This document shows positions 1 through 9,035 of a DNA stretch of 64,000 nt, one piece after another. This DNA comes from Hepsetus odoe (Eukaryota; Chordata; Actinopteri; Characiformes; Hepsetidae): assembly GCA_017165825.1 (NCBI GenBank), contig CM029370.1:20984222-21048221 (forward strand). Direction: 5' to 3'. The stretch's first letter is position 1; every line of letters begins with the position of its first letter. Position numbers and translations under genes: made by a program. A model generated the notes under the pieces. The model was not told where the DNA came from and made no database searches. It was given only the letters and a program-made list of their open reading frames with translations.

Positions 1-126
1 CTTTCAGTTTCAGCGGTAGGACATAACTCATTGTATCAACATTTTAATATTGTAATTTATATAATTTAAGATTGTCTACTTATGTATGTGAAGGCATTCT
101 CTTACTCAATTTTGTGCTTGTTGTAG

Positions 127-1483
127 ACCAGTCCTAAACTGTACTTGAACCTATTGGAGCTGGAGTACAGCGGGGATGTACAGCAGAATGAATCAGAAAT
201 CCTGGCATGCTTTGATCGAGCTATCAACAGCCCCATGCCTTTGGATTCACGTGTCACTTTCTCCCAGCGCAAAGTTGAGTTCCTTGAGGACTTTGGCAGT
301 GACATAAATGTGTGAGTAATCTGGTTTAATTTAGTTCCAGTGGTGACTAATCCATAGAGAGCCTAAATTTGTGTCACCATGATTTCCCCCCCCCTCCCCC
401 TCTTCATTCAAAACTTTTTGTAGACCTTGCTTGTTCATGTTTTTCACTGCAGGGATGCTTAGCTGGTATTAAATCTAATTGTTGTAGCCCACTTGCTTTG
501 GGCAGATTCTAGTAGATCCTTGTTAGAAAACTGACTGAATTGAGGTTACTTTTTTATTTGGTGAAGAGACAACCCTGATTTGGTGGTGGGTTTTTTTTTA
601 TTTTTTATATTTAATTTAATTTATTTATTTAAAAAAAAATTTTTTTTTGGGTCCAATTTGCCTTGCTCTATTTTTAGCTTGGTGGGAAAACTATCTAGAA
701 TTAAGAACCTTGTTTTGGCTTATTGTTGAAATGGAAATAATTTGATACTAAGTGTAGAAAGACTGAAAATGCATGCTTTTGTTTCCTATTCAGGCTTGTT
801 GCTGCATATGAACAACACCAGAAACTTTTAAAAGAACAAGAATCCACAAAGAGGAAAGCAGAGAATGGGTGAGTTGCCTCAGTACCTTTTTTGTCTAAAA
901 AATAAATAAATTCTTAAGTGTTTAGGTTTTAAAACTTTCAATCTCTGCTCACTTGTGCAGGTCTCAAGAGTCAGAGTCAAAAAGACAACGTGTGGATGAT
1001 GGCTCAGCAACATCAGGTCAGGTGATGCCTGACATGCAGGGCAACCATGGATACAACTATAACAACTGGTATCAGGTCAGTGTTTACATCAGTCACCATA
1101 TGCAATGGAATATTTTCCAGTTCTTCTGCAAGAAACTAGTGTAATTACTAATCTTGATGGTTATTTTCAAAAGTAACCGTAACATGCTAAGTTAATATTG
1201 TTTAACAGCCACATTTTGGCCCACGTGTTTTAACATGGCTTGTTTAATCTCTAGTCCTGGGTATCCAGTGTCATTTGAAAATCTTTTTCCTTGTGCATGT
1301 GGACTCTGTGCCACTAGGACCAGAGTCTGATGCTGATATTTTTAAATGATCCAATTGCTGTGATGTTTATATTCACTTATGTTTTCCCCTTCACAGCAAT
1401 ACAACTCATGGGGAACTCAGAACTCCTGGGGACAGTACAGCCAGTATCAGTATAACCAGTACTACCCCCCACCTCCCACATGA
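127..1483 (+). CDS. prpf39: Pre-mRNA-processing factor 39, C-terminal part (last four exons)
   Basis: This is the 3' end of PRPF39, a HAT (half-a-TPR) repeat protein of the U1 snRNP that acts in 5' splice-site recognition in the nucleus. Coding exons read 127-311, 794-868, 961-1075 and 1397-1483. All have AG acceptors and GTGAGT- or GTCAGT-type donors, and the phases join cleanly to give 153 visible residues. The first exon encodes the last HAT-type helices (LYLNLLELEYSGDV, then a helix ending FSQRKVEFLEDFGSDIN). A charged linker follows (EQESTKRKAEN, ESESKRQRVDDG). The protein ends in a Tyr/Gln/Asn-rich low-complexity tail (NYNNWYQ, then YNQYYPPPPT and stop), which is the ending I associate with PRPF39. 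Bases 1-126 are intron, so the N-terminal bulk lies to the left of the window. Nothing suggests a pseudogene. Confidence 0.93.
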
Positions 1484-1809
1484 TGTCCTGAAGTATGACT
1501 GAACATTTAATGTCCTTTCTATTCATTCTTACTGTTTCTCATTAACATTCTCAGTCATTTGACAGTTTACTTTGTTTCGAGCATGTGTTGCAAATGAGTT
1601 TTCCTTTTGTGGAAAAAAAAGTGCAAAAGTTTCATTTTTAGCTTGATCTAGCGTGGTCTCTTTTGGACATTTAGTAGTTTCAATGGTTTGTATGGGAGAA
1701 CCTGAAATCTTTCATTTTTAACTTTCTCTGCTCTCCTAAATGTGATGTCATCTTGTTTTCAGAGCCAAAAGTGAAATGAAGGCTTGTTATTTTGACTTTT
1801 GAATTTCAT

Positions 1810-1815
1810 AATAAA
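1810..1815 (+). promoter_or_regulatory. prpf39 polyadenylation signal
   Basis: A canonical AATAAA lies 327 bases after the prpf39 stop codon and is followed by a GT/T-rich stretch. The inferred 3' UTR is about 1484-1835. Confidence 0.75.
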
Positions 1816-1835
1816 GAAATTGGTATCCTTGCGTC

Positions 1836-2764
1836 TGTTCTGGCTTAAAACATCTATTTGTCCCTTTTTAATTTTTTTCTTCTGACCTATAAGTAAGAAT
1901 CTACAGCAAGTGCGGGCATGTATAGTTGTTTGTGAAACTTGCTAGGGTACGTAGCAGCACCACAATTAGACTTTGCAGCTCTACAGATTTATGGTGAGTG
2001 AAAAGAAGCACCAGCTCTTGCACATTTTAAAATCTGTTTATCTTGCAAATTACTATAGATATAAATGCTCCTGACATTTTACAAGAGTTAGAAGACATGC
2101 TCATCCAAGGTTAACAGGGATTTTCTCTTGAAGATGAGGAAAAACTGGGTAACCAGCCTGAACAGCCTTTTTAAATAAGGTTGCAGGAGGTACTGCAGTA
2201 TATCTTCTGCCACAGCAAAAGAAATTACAGGGGAATTGGCTGTGAGGGAGAGGATAAGTGAGTAACTACAAACAAAAAGAAACCTCTGCATTTAAACCAC
2301 ACTGTAGCAGCCATACATCCAGAACCTAGGGAGCAGTGATGGGAACTGTACCTCTGGATAACCTATTGGTTGAGCTCTTTAAGCCCCAGTCTGGTAAACT
2401 GTTTAAGGTGTCTTTACAGTTTTTCTTGATGAGGTGATGTCGATATTCCCCATGAAATCATTGAACACTGCAAGTTAGAATGAAAGGAAAAATTTTAATA
2501 GCATAACTATGAACATTAATCTTTAACACATTTCATATCACTTTCCTGATTTATTATATATATATTTTTTAATTGAAGAGCAATGCTTCAAAATACATTT
2601 TCCATAAAATAAAACATCAGGATCACTCAGGTTTTTGTTTGCTTTTTCATTTTATTTTGTTGAACATAAAAAATACACAACTGGGGAAATAATTTTGGCA
2701 TAAAAATTCTAAATGAATAAAATGTGAATACATAGTACAAATAAAAGGTAAGATGTTACAGCAG
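1836..2764. other. Intergenic, nothing recognised
   Basis: AT-rich spacer between prpf39 and the LINE fragment. Only short uninformative open frames are present, with no splice-bounded exon or recognisable repeat. Confidence 0.6.
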
Positions 2765-4015
2765 ATTTATTTTCTTGTTTCCATTTCCTGTCCTCTGCAT
2801 CTTTCTCCTTCAAACCAGCCACCTGCATTATCTCTCACCACGTCCATAAACCTCTTCCTTGGTCTTCTGCTTTTCCTCTTTCCTGGCAGCTCCATCCTCA
2901 ACATCTTTCTCCTAATAAAGTCCTTGTCCATGTTCTCTGGACATGTGCAAACCAATGCAACTCTTACTTCTTTTAACTTTGTTTCCAAAATGTCCAGCCT
3001 CAGCTGTCCCTTTTATATGCTGATGTCTAATCCTGTCCATCTTTCTCCCACCCCCCAAAAAAATCGTAGCATCTTTTTACACATCCAGCTCTGCTGCCTG
3101 TATTTTTGTCAGTTCCTACATCTCCAACCCTTTTATCATAGCTGGTCTCACTACTGTCCTGTAAACCTTTCACTCTTGCTGTCCCAGATCACTCCTGCCA
3201 CTCTTCTCCACCCATTCCAACCTACCTGCATTCTCTTCTTCACTTCTCTTCTGCACACACCATTACTCAGAACTGTTGAATATTTAAACTCCTCCACCTT
3301 TGTCACCTCTATTCCTTGCATCCTAACCACTCTACTTTCCTCCCTTTTGTTCACACTCATGTATTCTGTCTTTGACCTACTCACTTTCATTCCTCTGCTC
3401 TCTAGAGCATATCTCCATCTATCCAGCTCTCCAGGTTCTTCTCAAGTGGCTCCCTACTCTCATAACAGATCACAATATCATCAACAAACATCATCGTCCA
3501 CAGGAAATCCTGTCTAAACTTGTCCATCAACCTGCCCATTACCATTGCAAACAAAACTGGATTCAGCAATAATCAATGACGTAATCCCACCTCTACTTGA
3601 AATGAATCTGTCACTGCAACTGCAGACCTCACCACTGAAGCCAAACCGCAAACTGCTCCCTAATCATAACCTCTTTTCTTAACCTAGGTGCCACAAGCCT
3701 TTCCACTTCTGCAGTAGATGCCCAACAATTTGATAATTCATCACTACCTCCCAGTACACGTGTTAACTCCTGCCTGAATTCCACCATTTGATCCTTAACT
3801 CTGCACTCCTTTTCCTCCTTTTCCTCCTTATCCATGGTCACCCTACAAACCACCATCTTATGCTGTTTAGCTACGCTACGCTACCAATCACCGCTCTCTC
3901 TCTCCTGGGTACACTTTCACTTCATCTAACTCTCTCCAGAATTCTTCTTTCTCCTCCATCCCACAACCTGTTTGTGGGGCATTAGCATTAACTGCATTCA
4001 TTATCACACCTTCAG
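2765..4015 (-). mobile_element. Broken non-LTR retrotransposon (LINE), internally deleted
   Basis: Reading the minus strand from 4015 downwards gives, in order: an endonuclease-end/linker stretch (EFRQELTRVLGGSDELSNCW); then reverse-transcriptase palm sequence with the catalytic motif written as MFVDDIVIC near 3467-3493, where many relatives have FADD; then the thumb (MKVSRSKTEYMSVNKREESR, EVTKVEEFKYS) and the 3'-end motif (KMLRMELPGKRKSRRPRKRF). The frame shifts repeatedly and carries stops. The first part of the reverse transcriptase, expected between the linker and VTDSFQVEVGL, is missing around 3600-3620. This is a family of fish endonuclease/RT retrotransposons. I cannot settle whether it is RTE-, L2- or otherwise related. 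It cannot be active. The plus strand also shows a long open frame here, which is only an antisense shadow. Confidence 0.85.
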
Positions 4016-4189
4016 CTGATGGTTTCTGTTTGTGAATAAAGAACTTCAATTCAATTCAATTTATTCTTGTCACTTCAGGTGTAGGCTAATAAAACTGACC
4101 AGATATTCAAGGGCACTGCTGTCCAGTTGCTCATACTATGATAATCTGTCTTTAAAGTTCTGGGAGTATCGGCTGAATTGAGGGGTGTT

Positions 4190-4294
4190 GTCTACATGTG
4201 ACGTAGCGTTCTTCCGTCGTTCTGGTTTTTCTCGCACATGCGCACAACGCAGGTCCTTTTCTCGCTCACTGTGGATCAACGAGCACCGTGCGGC
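4190..4294 (+). promoter_or_regulatory. Probable fau promoter and non-coding first exon with 5' TOP tract
   Basis: A CpG-rich segment holds a pyrimidine run, TCCTTTTCTCGCTC at 4254-4267, resembling the 5' terminal oligopyrimidine start of ribosomal-protein mRNAs. A donor (GTAAGG) follows at 4295, giving a short non-coding exon 1 of about 4255-4294. Upstream are a CRE/ATF-like TGACGTA at 4199-4205, an ETS-like CTTCCG near 4211 and an NRF1-like ATGCGCA near 4238. fau exon 2 starts at 5485 with a good acceptor just before the ATG, so a non-coding first exon is required. TOP control would tie translation to mTOR signalling, as for other ribosomal protein mRNAs (family knowledge). The exact transcription start is inferred. 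Confidence 0.6.
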
Positions 4295-5484
4295 GTAAGG
4301 CCCGTCTTTTAATTTACTAATTTACCGTTTTTATGCCTTCACTGTGGTTTCATAGGGGCGATAAGGTTCACTCATAAACCTGTATCATATGTATTATCAG
4401 TTTATCGGTTGATGCCCGATGTATTCGAGAAGGTTTTTCGAGTTTTTTTGACCGCGTGTCTCGCGCTGCTCTTGTAGCCTCCGTGCTAAACCTGGTTAGC
4501 TTATAAGCTAACGCTGCTCCACTACTTTCCAGACGCACAATATGAAGCCGCTGAAAATCTATCGTGTCGGAATTGAATAATGTTTCGGCTTGGTTTATGT
4601 TTTTAAGTGTTTCGAGATAAGAAGCAGATATAAGTAGCCGCTTGTAGGTATTTTGAACGCGGGTAGCGGAGGGCGAAGGTGTTCGCGGAACGCCAGACCT
4701 ACAAAAAGGCACCAATAGTTGAATTAAAAAGTATAAATCAGCTTACATTTGTTGACCACTCCACGTCTGTCTAGCTTACTCCATCGACATTTGCTGTTAA
4801 AGCTCCTGTTAGACTTATAAACAGTGCAACGTCTCCAAAAGTATACAAACGCCATCTGTAATATAAAAGTGTCCTCCCTGCTCGAATAATCCTTTATATT
4901 AAGGTCATTAAAGAGCAAACTATCCTCCAGATCGGTTTCCAGTGCTCCAAAACCCCATATTTGTCCAGTGTCTCGTTAACGACCACTTCTGGACTGTGGT
5001 GACTGATCAAGCACTAAGATGTGCAGGAGTGAAGCTCCATGAATATATCCTGGGCCTAAAGCAGTCATTACTTCATTAACAACCACAATTTCAGGAGCAG
5101 TGAAACTTCTCTGGAGTGATTAAACTCCAGCCGAGGCATTTAGGTTATGGTTTGGTAATCCTAACACTAAGCAGTCAAATATGCATTGAAATGTTCCAGC
5201 ATTTGAGCATTTTGTGCTGTAGCATTTGAAGCTTCTTAATGAGTTCATTAGCTGGAAGAGTTGTGGGAATAGTAAAAATGTTTTCTCATGGCAAGGGTTA
5301 ATTGCGGTAGGATCAGGGTGATTATCCTTGTTTTAGGAAGAAATCTTGCATCTGGTGTTTACATAGGTTTTGACTTCTAGTATACCAATTCAGGAAGGTT
5401 TTGAAGAATGCACGTAACTCGTTTCAGTAATAAATACTCAAAAGGCATGGTAAATAAAAAAAAAATATATTTCTTCTCCCACAG
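4295..5484 (+). other. Inferred fau intron 1
   Basis: About 1.2 kb between the proposed first exon donor and the acceptor CCCACAG at 5484. Its first ~400 bases remain CpG-rich, consistent with a CpG-island promoter extending into the intron. I found no snoRNA with both C and D boxes and no repeat. Confidence 0.5.
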
Positions 5485-5492
5485 AATTCAAT

Positions 5493-6381
5493 ATGCAGCT
5501 CTTCTTGCGTGCACAAAACCTACACACCCTTGAGGTGACTGGACAGGAGACTGTCCAGGAAATTAAGGTGAGACATTATCTTTTCATATTTTATCACTGT
5601 CTTGCCTTTGTTACTGTTGTATTCCATGTTTGTGCTTAAACACCCACTGCTCTTGTTTTTAGGCCCATGTCCAGACATTGGAGGGTCTGTCTTGTGAGGA
5701 CCAGGTGCTTGTGCTGGCTGGTACCCCACTTGAAGATGATGCTATCCTGGTGAACTGTGGCATTTCAGAACACTGCACCCTTGAGGTGGTTGGCAGGCTT
5801 CTGGGAGGTAAATTGCTTGCAATTCAAAGCTGAAACTATGGTTGGTCTTTTCCCTGAAGATGCCTCCATAGATTCCAAATATTAGTTTTAATTTGGAGGA
5901 ACGGTTATTTTTTGCTGGAATCAGCTTTTGTTCTCTCCTCCTAGGTAAGGTACACGGTTCCCTGGCTCGTGCTGGTAAAGTACGAGGACAGACACCCAAG
6001 GTAAGTGCAGAAGGTCCATGTACTGGTGGGCATACTGCTTGTCTCAAACCTTGCCCTTTTGAGTTTAACGTACAGGGAACACTTTGGTATAAACAACCCT
6101 TTATTTCTAGAGAGGATGATGAAAGTAATGCTTTTTCAGTCCTTTAACTCCAAAAATTAATTCGCATTGGCACTGTTAAAAAAAAAAAATTTAAGTGTAT
6201 CCCTTTGATCGTAAAGTCAGTATTTGAGAGAAACATGTTTCTTTTCTGGTTTCAGGTGGACAAACAGGAAAAGAAGAAAAAGAAGACCGGCCGTGCTAAG
6301 CGTCGTATCCAGTACAACCGTCGCTTTGTGAATGTGGTGCCCACTTTTGGAAAGAAGAAGGGTCCCAATGCCAACTCTTAA
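5493..6381 (+). CDS. fau: FAU: ubiquitin-like protein (FUBI) fused to ribosomal protein eS30
   Basis: Complete gene. Coding exons are 5493-5567, 5663-5807, 5945-6000 and 6256-6381. They join in phase to a 133-residue protein, the usual length for FAU. Residues 1-74 form the ubiquitin-like FUBI domain (MQLFLRAQNLHTLEV... ending LEVVGRLLGG). The Gly-Gly is the processing site that releases ribosomal protein S30, starting KVHGSLARAGKVRGQTPK. S30 is a small basic protein of the 40S subunit; the run EKKKKKTGRAKRR, the segment YNRRFVNVVPTFGKKKG and the ending PNANS are intact. The multi-intron structure shows this is the parental gene, not a retrocopy. The ATG sits eight bases into exon 2. A sharp AATAAA follows the stop. 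Its left neighbour is a dead LINE; its right neighbour, fkbp3, is convergent. Confidence 0.97.
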
Positions 6382-6407
6382 ATGTTCTTGGGGATAGTCT
6401 TGCTTAT

Positions 6408-6413
6408 AATAAA
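6408..6413 (+). promoter_or_regulatory. fau polyadenylation signal
   Basis: AATAAA starts 27 bases after the fau stop codon. The resulting very short 3' UTR is typical of ribosomal protein genes. Confidence 0.85.
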
Positions 6414-6535
6414 GTTGTGGCATGAACCAACTCTGCCTCAGTTTCAGATTCTTGTAATATTTCAGCACAATTAACTTCAGTTCTGGACAAATGATTAAAA
6501 AAAAAAACCTGAACACCCAGAATTTTAGTTCAATT

Positions 6536-6541
6536 TTTAAT
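6536..6541 (-). promoter_or_regulatory. Possible fkbp3 polyadenylation signal (ATTAAA)
   Basis: On the minus strand an ATTAAA variant lies about 200 bases beyond the fkbp3 stop and before the fau 3' end. It is the best placed candidate, but I cannot see the cleavage site. Confidence 0.35.
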
Positions 6542-6739
6542 ATAACTTTGCAAACATGCAAAATAACACTGCAACAAGAACGGTGACAGCAACTACCCCA
6601 AACAAAGTGGGAGCGTAACTGCTGCTTTCCACAGTAGTAGGTTTCAGAAATCCAACAAATCACCAGCACTTTCTGATGGCCTGCCTTTGAAACGAAGCAT
6701 CTTCCTTGAGGCGATGGCATGCTTCACTGATGCACATAT

Positions 6740-8428
6740 TTAATCAATTGACACCAGTTCAACCTCAAAAATAAGTTTAGCATTTGGTGGAATTCTGATT
6801 GTAAAGTTAAGGGAAAAAGCAAAAAGTAATGGAAACTGCAATATTAAAAAGCAAATCGCAGGTCACTTGAAGAATGAACAGCAACAGTATTCATTTACTG
6901 CTACATTACAGTAATTTTGTAGTTCTGAGTATGAAAGGATACTTAGAATCAGGCAGTCCCTTTTTTCCATAAGCCCACTCTGACTCGATTTCCAGTCGTG
7001 CAGTCTCACCTTTACTCATGGTCAGGAGACCTTCATCCCACTGCAAATGTGTAGGACAATCAAAATAATAGTGCCACTGAACGTCCAAATACGGCTTAAC
7101 ATGATGAAAAAGTACCAAAAACTTACTCCTCTGATGACTTTGCCCATCCCAACCTTAAAAGTAAGTGGTTTGGCCTGTTTCTTCTTCTTTGCAGCTGCAG
7201 AGATGAAACTGGTCATTACCATTTGTGTAAAGTCGTTATTGCCCAGGGTGGAAAATCAGACCGCGTTTCACATGTTGGAACCATTATAAGGTTTGACACT
7301 AACAGTATGTTACATGAATCATCAGTAAGTTGTAAACCACTTACTGGACCAACACGAATCTTTACTTATCTTTATCTTTATAATACTGCATTTATGGATT
7401 TTCACAGCTCACATACATCCGCACTTGTGCCGGCCACTTGCCACACTTTTTTCGTATAATGCGTTTAGTAAGACGGTAAAAATGTACCTGAAGGGATGTT
7501 GGTGTCAAAGACCGTGCCATCCTCAAGTGTGCCAGTGTACCAACATGCCACAGCATCACCCTTTTTGGGGAAGTTGGTCTTATCACCTTTCTTGATCACG
7601 GTCTTGGTGAACTTGGGGGGACCCTGTTCAGTGGAATCATAAATCAGTAACACATACACAACCTTAAAAGCTATGAAATGAGCAAATATTTACATGGCAA
7701 CCAATGGACTAAGAGCAAATAGCATACTAGGAATGTTCTTTATCCTCAGAATGATTCATGCACCAACGTGATACCTCGTCCACAAGTTCTGCCTTGGCTT
7801 CTTTGGTTCCTTTTGACTGGTCTTCAATTTTCACAGCTTTCACGTCCTGGGTCACCTCCTCCACCTCTGTACCTTTAAATCTCTGCCAACAGACAGTTTT
7901 CACATGAACATGCAACATTGTCCATTCAGTGCTGCAGAGGTGCAGTCGGTGCTCACCTTGCTCTCGAACAGCTGGTTGTAGGCCACAATAAGCTGCTCCT
8001 TTTTGGCAGTTTTTGCAACATTCTTGATATTTCCCAGAAGCTTGTGCTCGGCGAGAAACTGAAACCACAGATACACACACCACAGAAGCTTTGTCAGCTT
8101 TTTAAATATTCAAACCCTCCGTCCCACCTTAAATGGTGCAGAAGCGCGTATTCTGGCGCCGGTATAGCGGTCAGGCGCGCGCAGACTCCTGAATGGAAGC
8201 GATGCAGCAGTTAAGGTGGAACGGACTCTGAGCAGGGCAGCGGGCGGGTAACGCCAGACTGCCATCGTGCGACTGCTGCCCCGCTGAAGAGGCGCAGCAG
8301 GACTGGAGGTGAGCTCTACATACCGAATGGGCCGCATTGTCCTGGATAAACTTGATCAGATCTTTTTTGGGCACATCGTCGCTGTTCAGCTTCTCATCGC
8401 TCCATTCTCGTGTCGGTTCTGCAGCCAT
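6740..8428 (-). CDS. fkbp3: FK506-binding protein 3 (FKBP25), nuclear peptidyl-prolyl isomerase
   Basis: Complete minus-strand gene with seven coding exons: 8324-8428, 7957-8058, 7775-7882, 7488-7623, 7127-7194, 6943-7040 and 6740-6794. All have GT-AG borders and join in phase to 223 residues; human FKBP3 is 224 as I recall. The N-terminal helical nucleic-acid-binding domain begins MAAEPTREWSDEKLNSDDVP and contains the FLAEHKLLGNIKNVAKTAKK segment. A charged linker follows (EDQSKGTKEAKAELVDEGPP). The C-terminal FKBP fold has the drug-pocket and catalytic motifs WYTGTLEDGTVFDTN and VGMGKVIRGWDEGLLTMS, plus EWAYGKKG, and ends FEVELVSID. A Lys-rich insert (AAKKKKQAKP) matches the nuclear-localisation loop of FKBP25. 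An in-frame ATG seven codons upstream exists, but family length and the MAAEP start favour 8428. Exon 1 lies inside the palindrome at 8357-8852. Confidence 0.96.
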
Positions 8429-8852
8429 TTTCCTCGCAAACTTCACGACCTTTCACCCGAGCGCGAAAGAGCCAATCAGGTCGCTCTAGTCTCCTCCACG
8501 TGCTTTTACATTTTAGAGCCTGTGCGTCACGCTGCTTTCCACACTGCAATAAATCATCTGACTGAAGCTGTATTATTATTATTATTATTATTATTAATAA
8601 TATTAATATTATTAATAATAATAATAATAATAATAATACAGCTTCAGTCAGATGATTTATTGCAGTGTGGAAAGCAGCGTGACGCACAGGCTCTAAAATG
8701 TAAAAGCACGTGGAGGAGACTAGAGCGACCTGATTGGCTCTTTCGCGCTCGGGTGAAAGGTCGTGAAGTTTGCGAGGAAAATGGCTGCAGAACCGACACG
8801 AGAATGGAGCGATGAGAAGCTGAACAGCGACGATGTGCCCAAAAAAGATCTG
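8357..8852. repeat. 496-bp perfect palindrome containing fkbp3 exon 1
   Basis: The left arm 8357-8604 and right arm 8605-8852 are exact reverse complements by my base-by-base reading. The arms include fkbp3 exon 1 from its ATG to the DVPKKDL codons, the upstream CCAAT region and an ATT/AAT microsatellite at the axis. There is no spacer. The right arm stops exactly where the N run begins at 8853. It is either an assembly or read fold-back artefact or a very recent inverted duplication. Confidence 0.93.
8426..8604 (-). promoter_or_regulatory. fkbp3 5' flank / probable promoter (truncated by palindrome)
   Basis: Upstream of the fkbp3 ATG are an inverted CCAAT box (CCAAT on + at 8472-8476) and a CACGTG-type E-box near 8499, in GC-rich sequence. 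Only about 176 bases of upstream sequence exist before the palindrome axis at 8604/8605. Beyond that the sequence mirrors itself, so the true upstream promoter may be missing from this assembly. Confidence 0.5.
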
Positions 8853-8964
8853 NNNNNNNNNNNNNNNNNNNNNNNNNNNNNNNNNNNNNNNNNNNNNNNN
8901 NNNNNNNNNNNNNNNNNNNNNNNNNNNNNNNNNNNNNNNNNNNNNNNNNNNNNNNNNNNNNNNN
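8853..8964. other. Assembly gap (N run)
   Basis: Undetermined bases. The left flank is the end of the palindrome. The right flank is the head of a SINE in minus orientation. Confidence 0.98.
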
Positions 8965-8980
8965 AGGCCACCGCTGCCCC

Positions 8981-9021
<41 letters not shown>

Positions 9022-9035
9022 ATTATTATTATTAT
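8965..9035 (-). repeat. SINE head stub plus ATT microsatellite
   Basis: AGGCCACCGCTGCCCC immediately after the gap equals the tRNA-like head (reverse strand) of the SINE copies at 23974-24207 and 34933-35179. An ATT/TTA repeat follows. The body of this SINE probably lies in the gap. Confidence 0.7.

Noticed and set aside
312..1396. Possible C/D snoRNA in a prpf39 intron (human PRPF39 hosts SNORD127, recalled)
   Set aside because: No intron here shows a C box and D box with a pairing terminal stem. The host intron may lie left of the window.
2753..3517. 254-residue open frame on the plus strand
   Set aside because: It is the antisense of the LINE reverse transcriptase on the minus strand. 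Its composition is rich in Leu/Ser/Pro and it has no domain.
4368..4715. 115-residue minus-strand open frame in the CpG-rich block
   Set aside because: It lies in the fau promoter/intron 1 CpG region, where stop codons are scarce. No motif or splice support.
6217..6720. 167-residue minus-strand open frame
   Set aside because: It runs antisense through fau exon 4 and both 3' UTRs. The real coding is fau on the plus strand.
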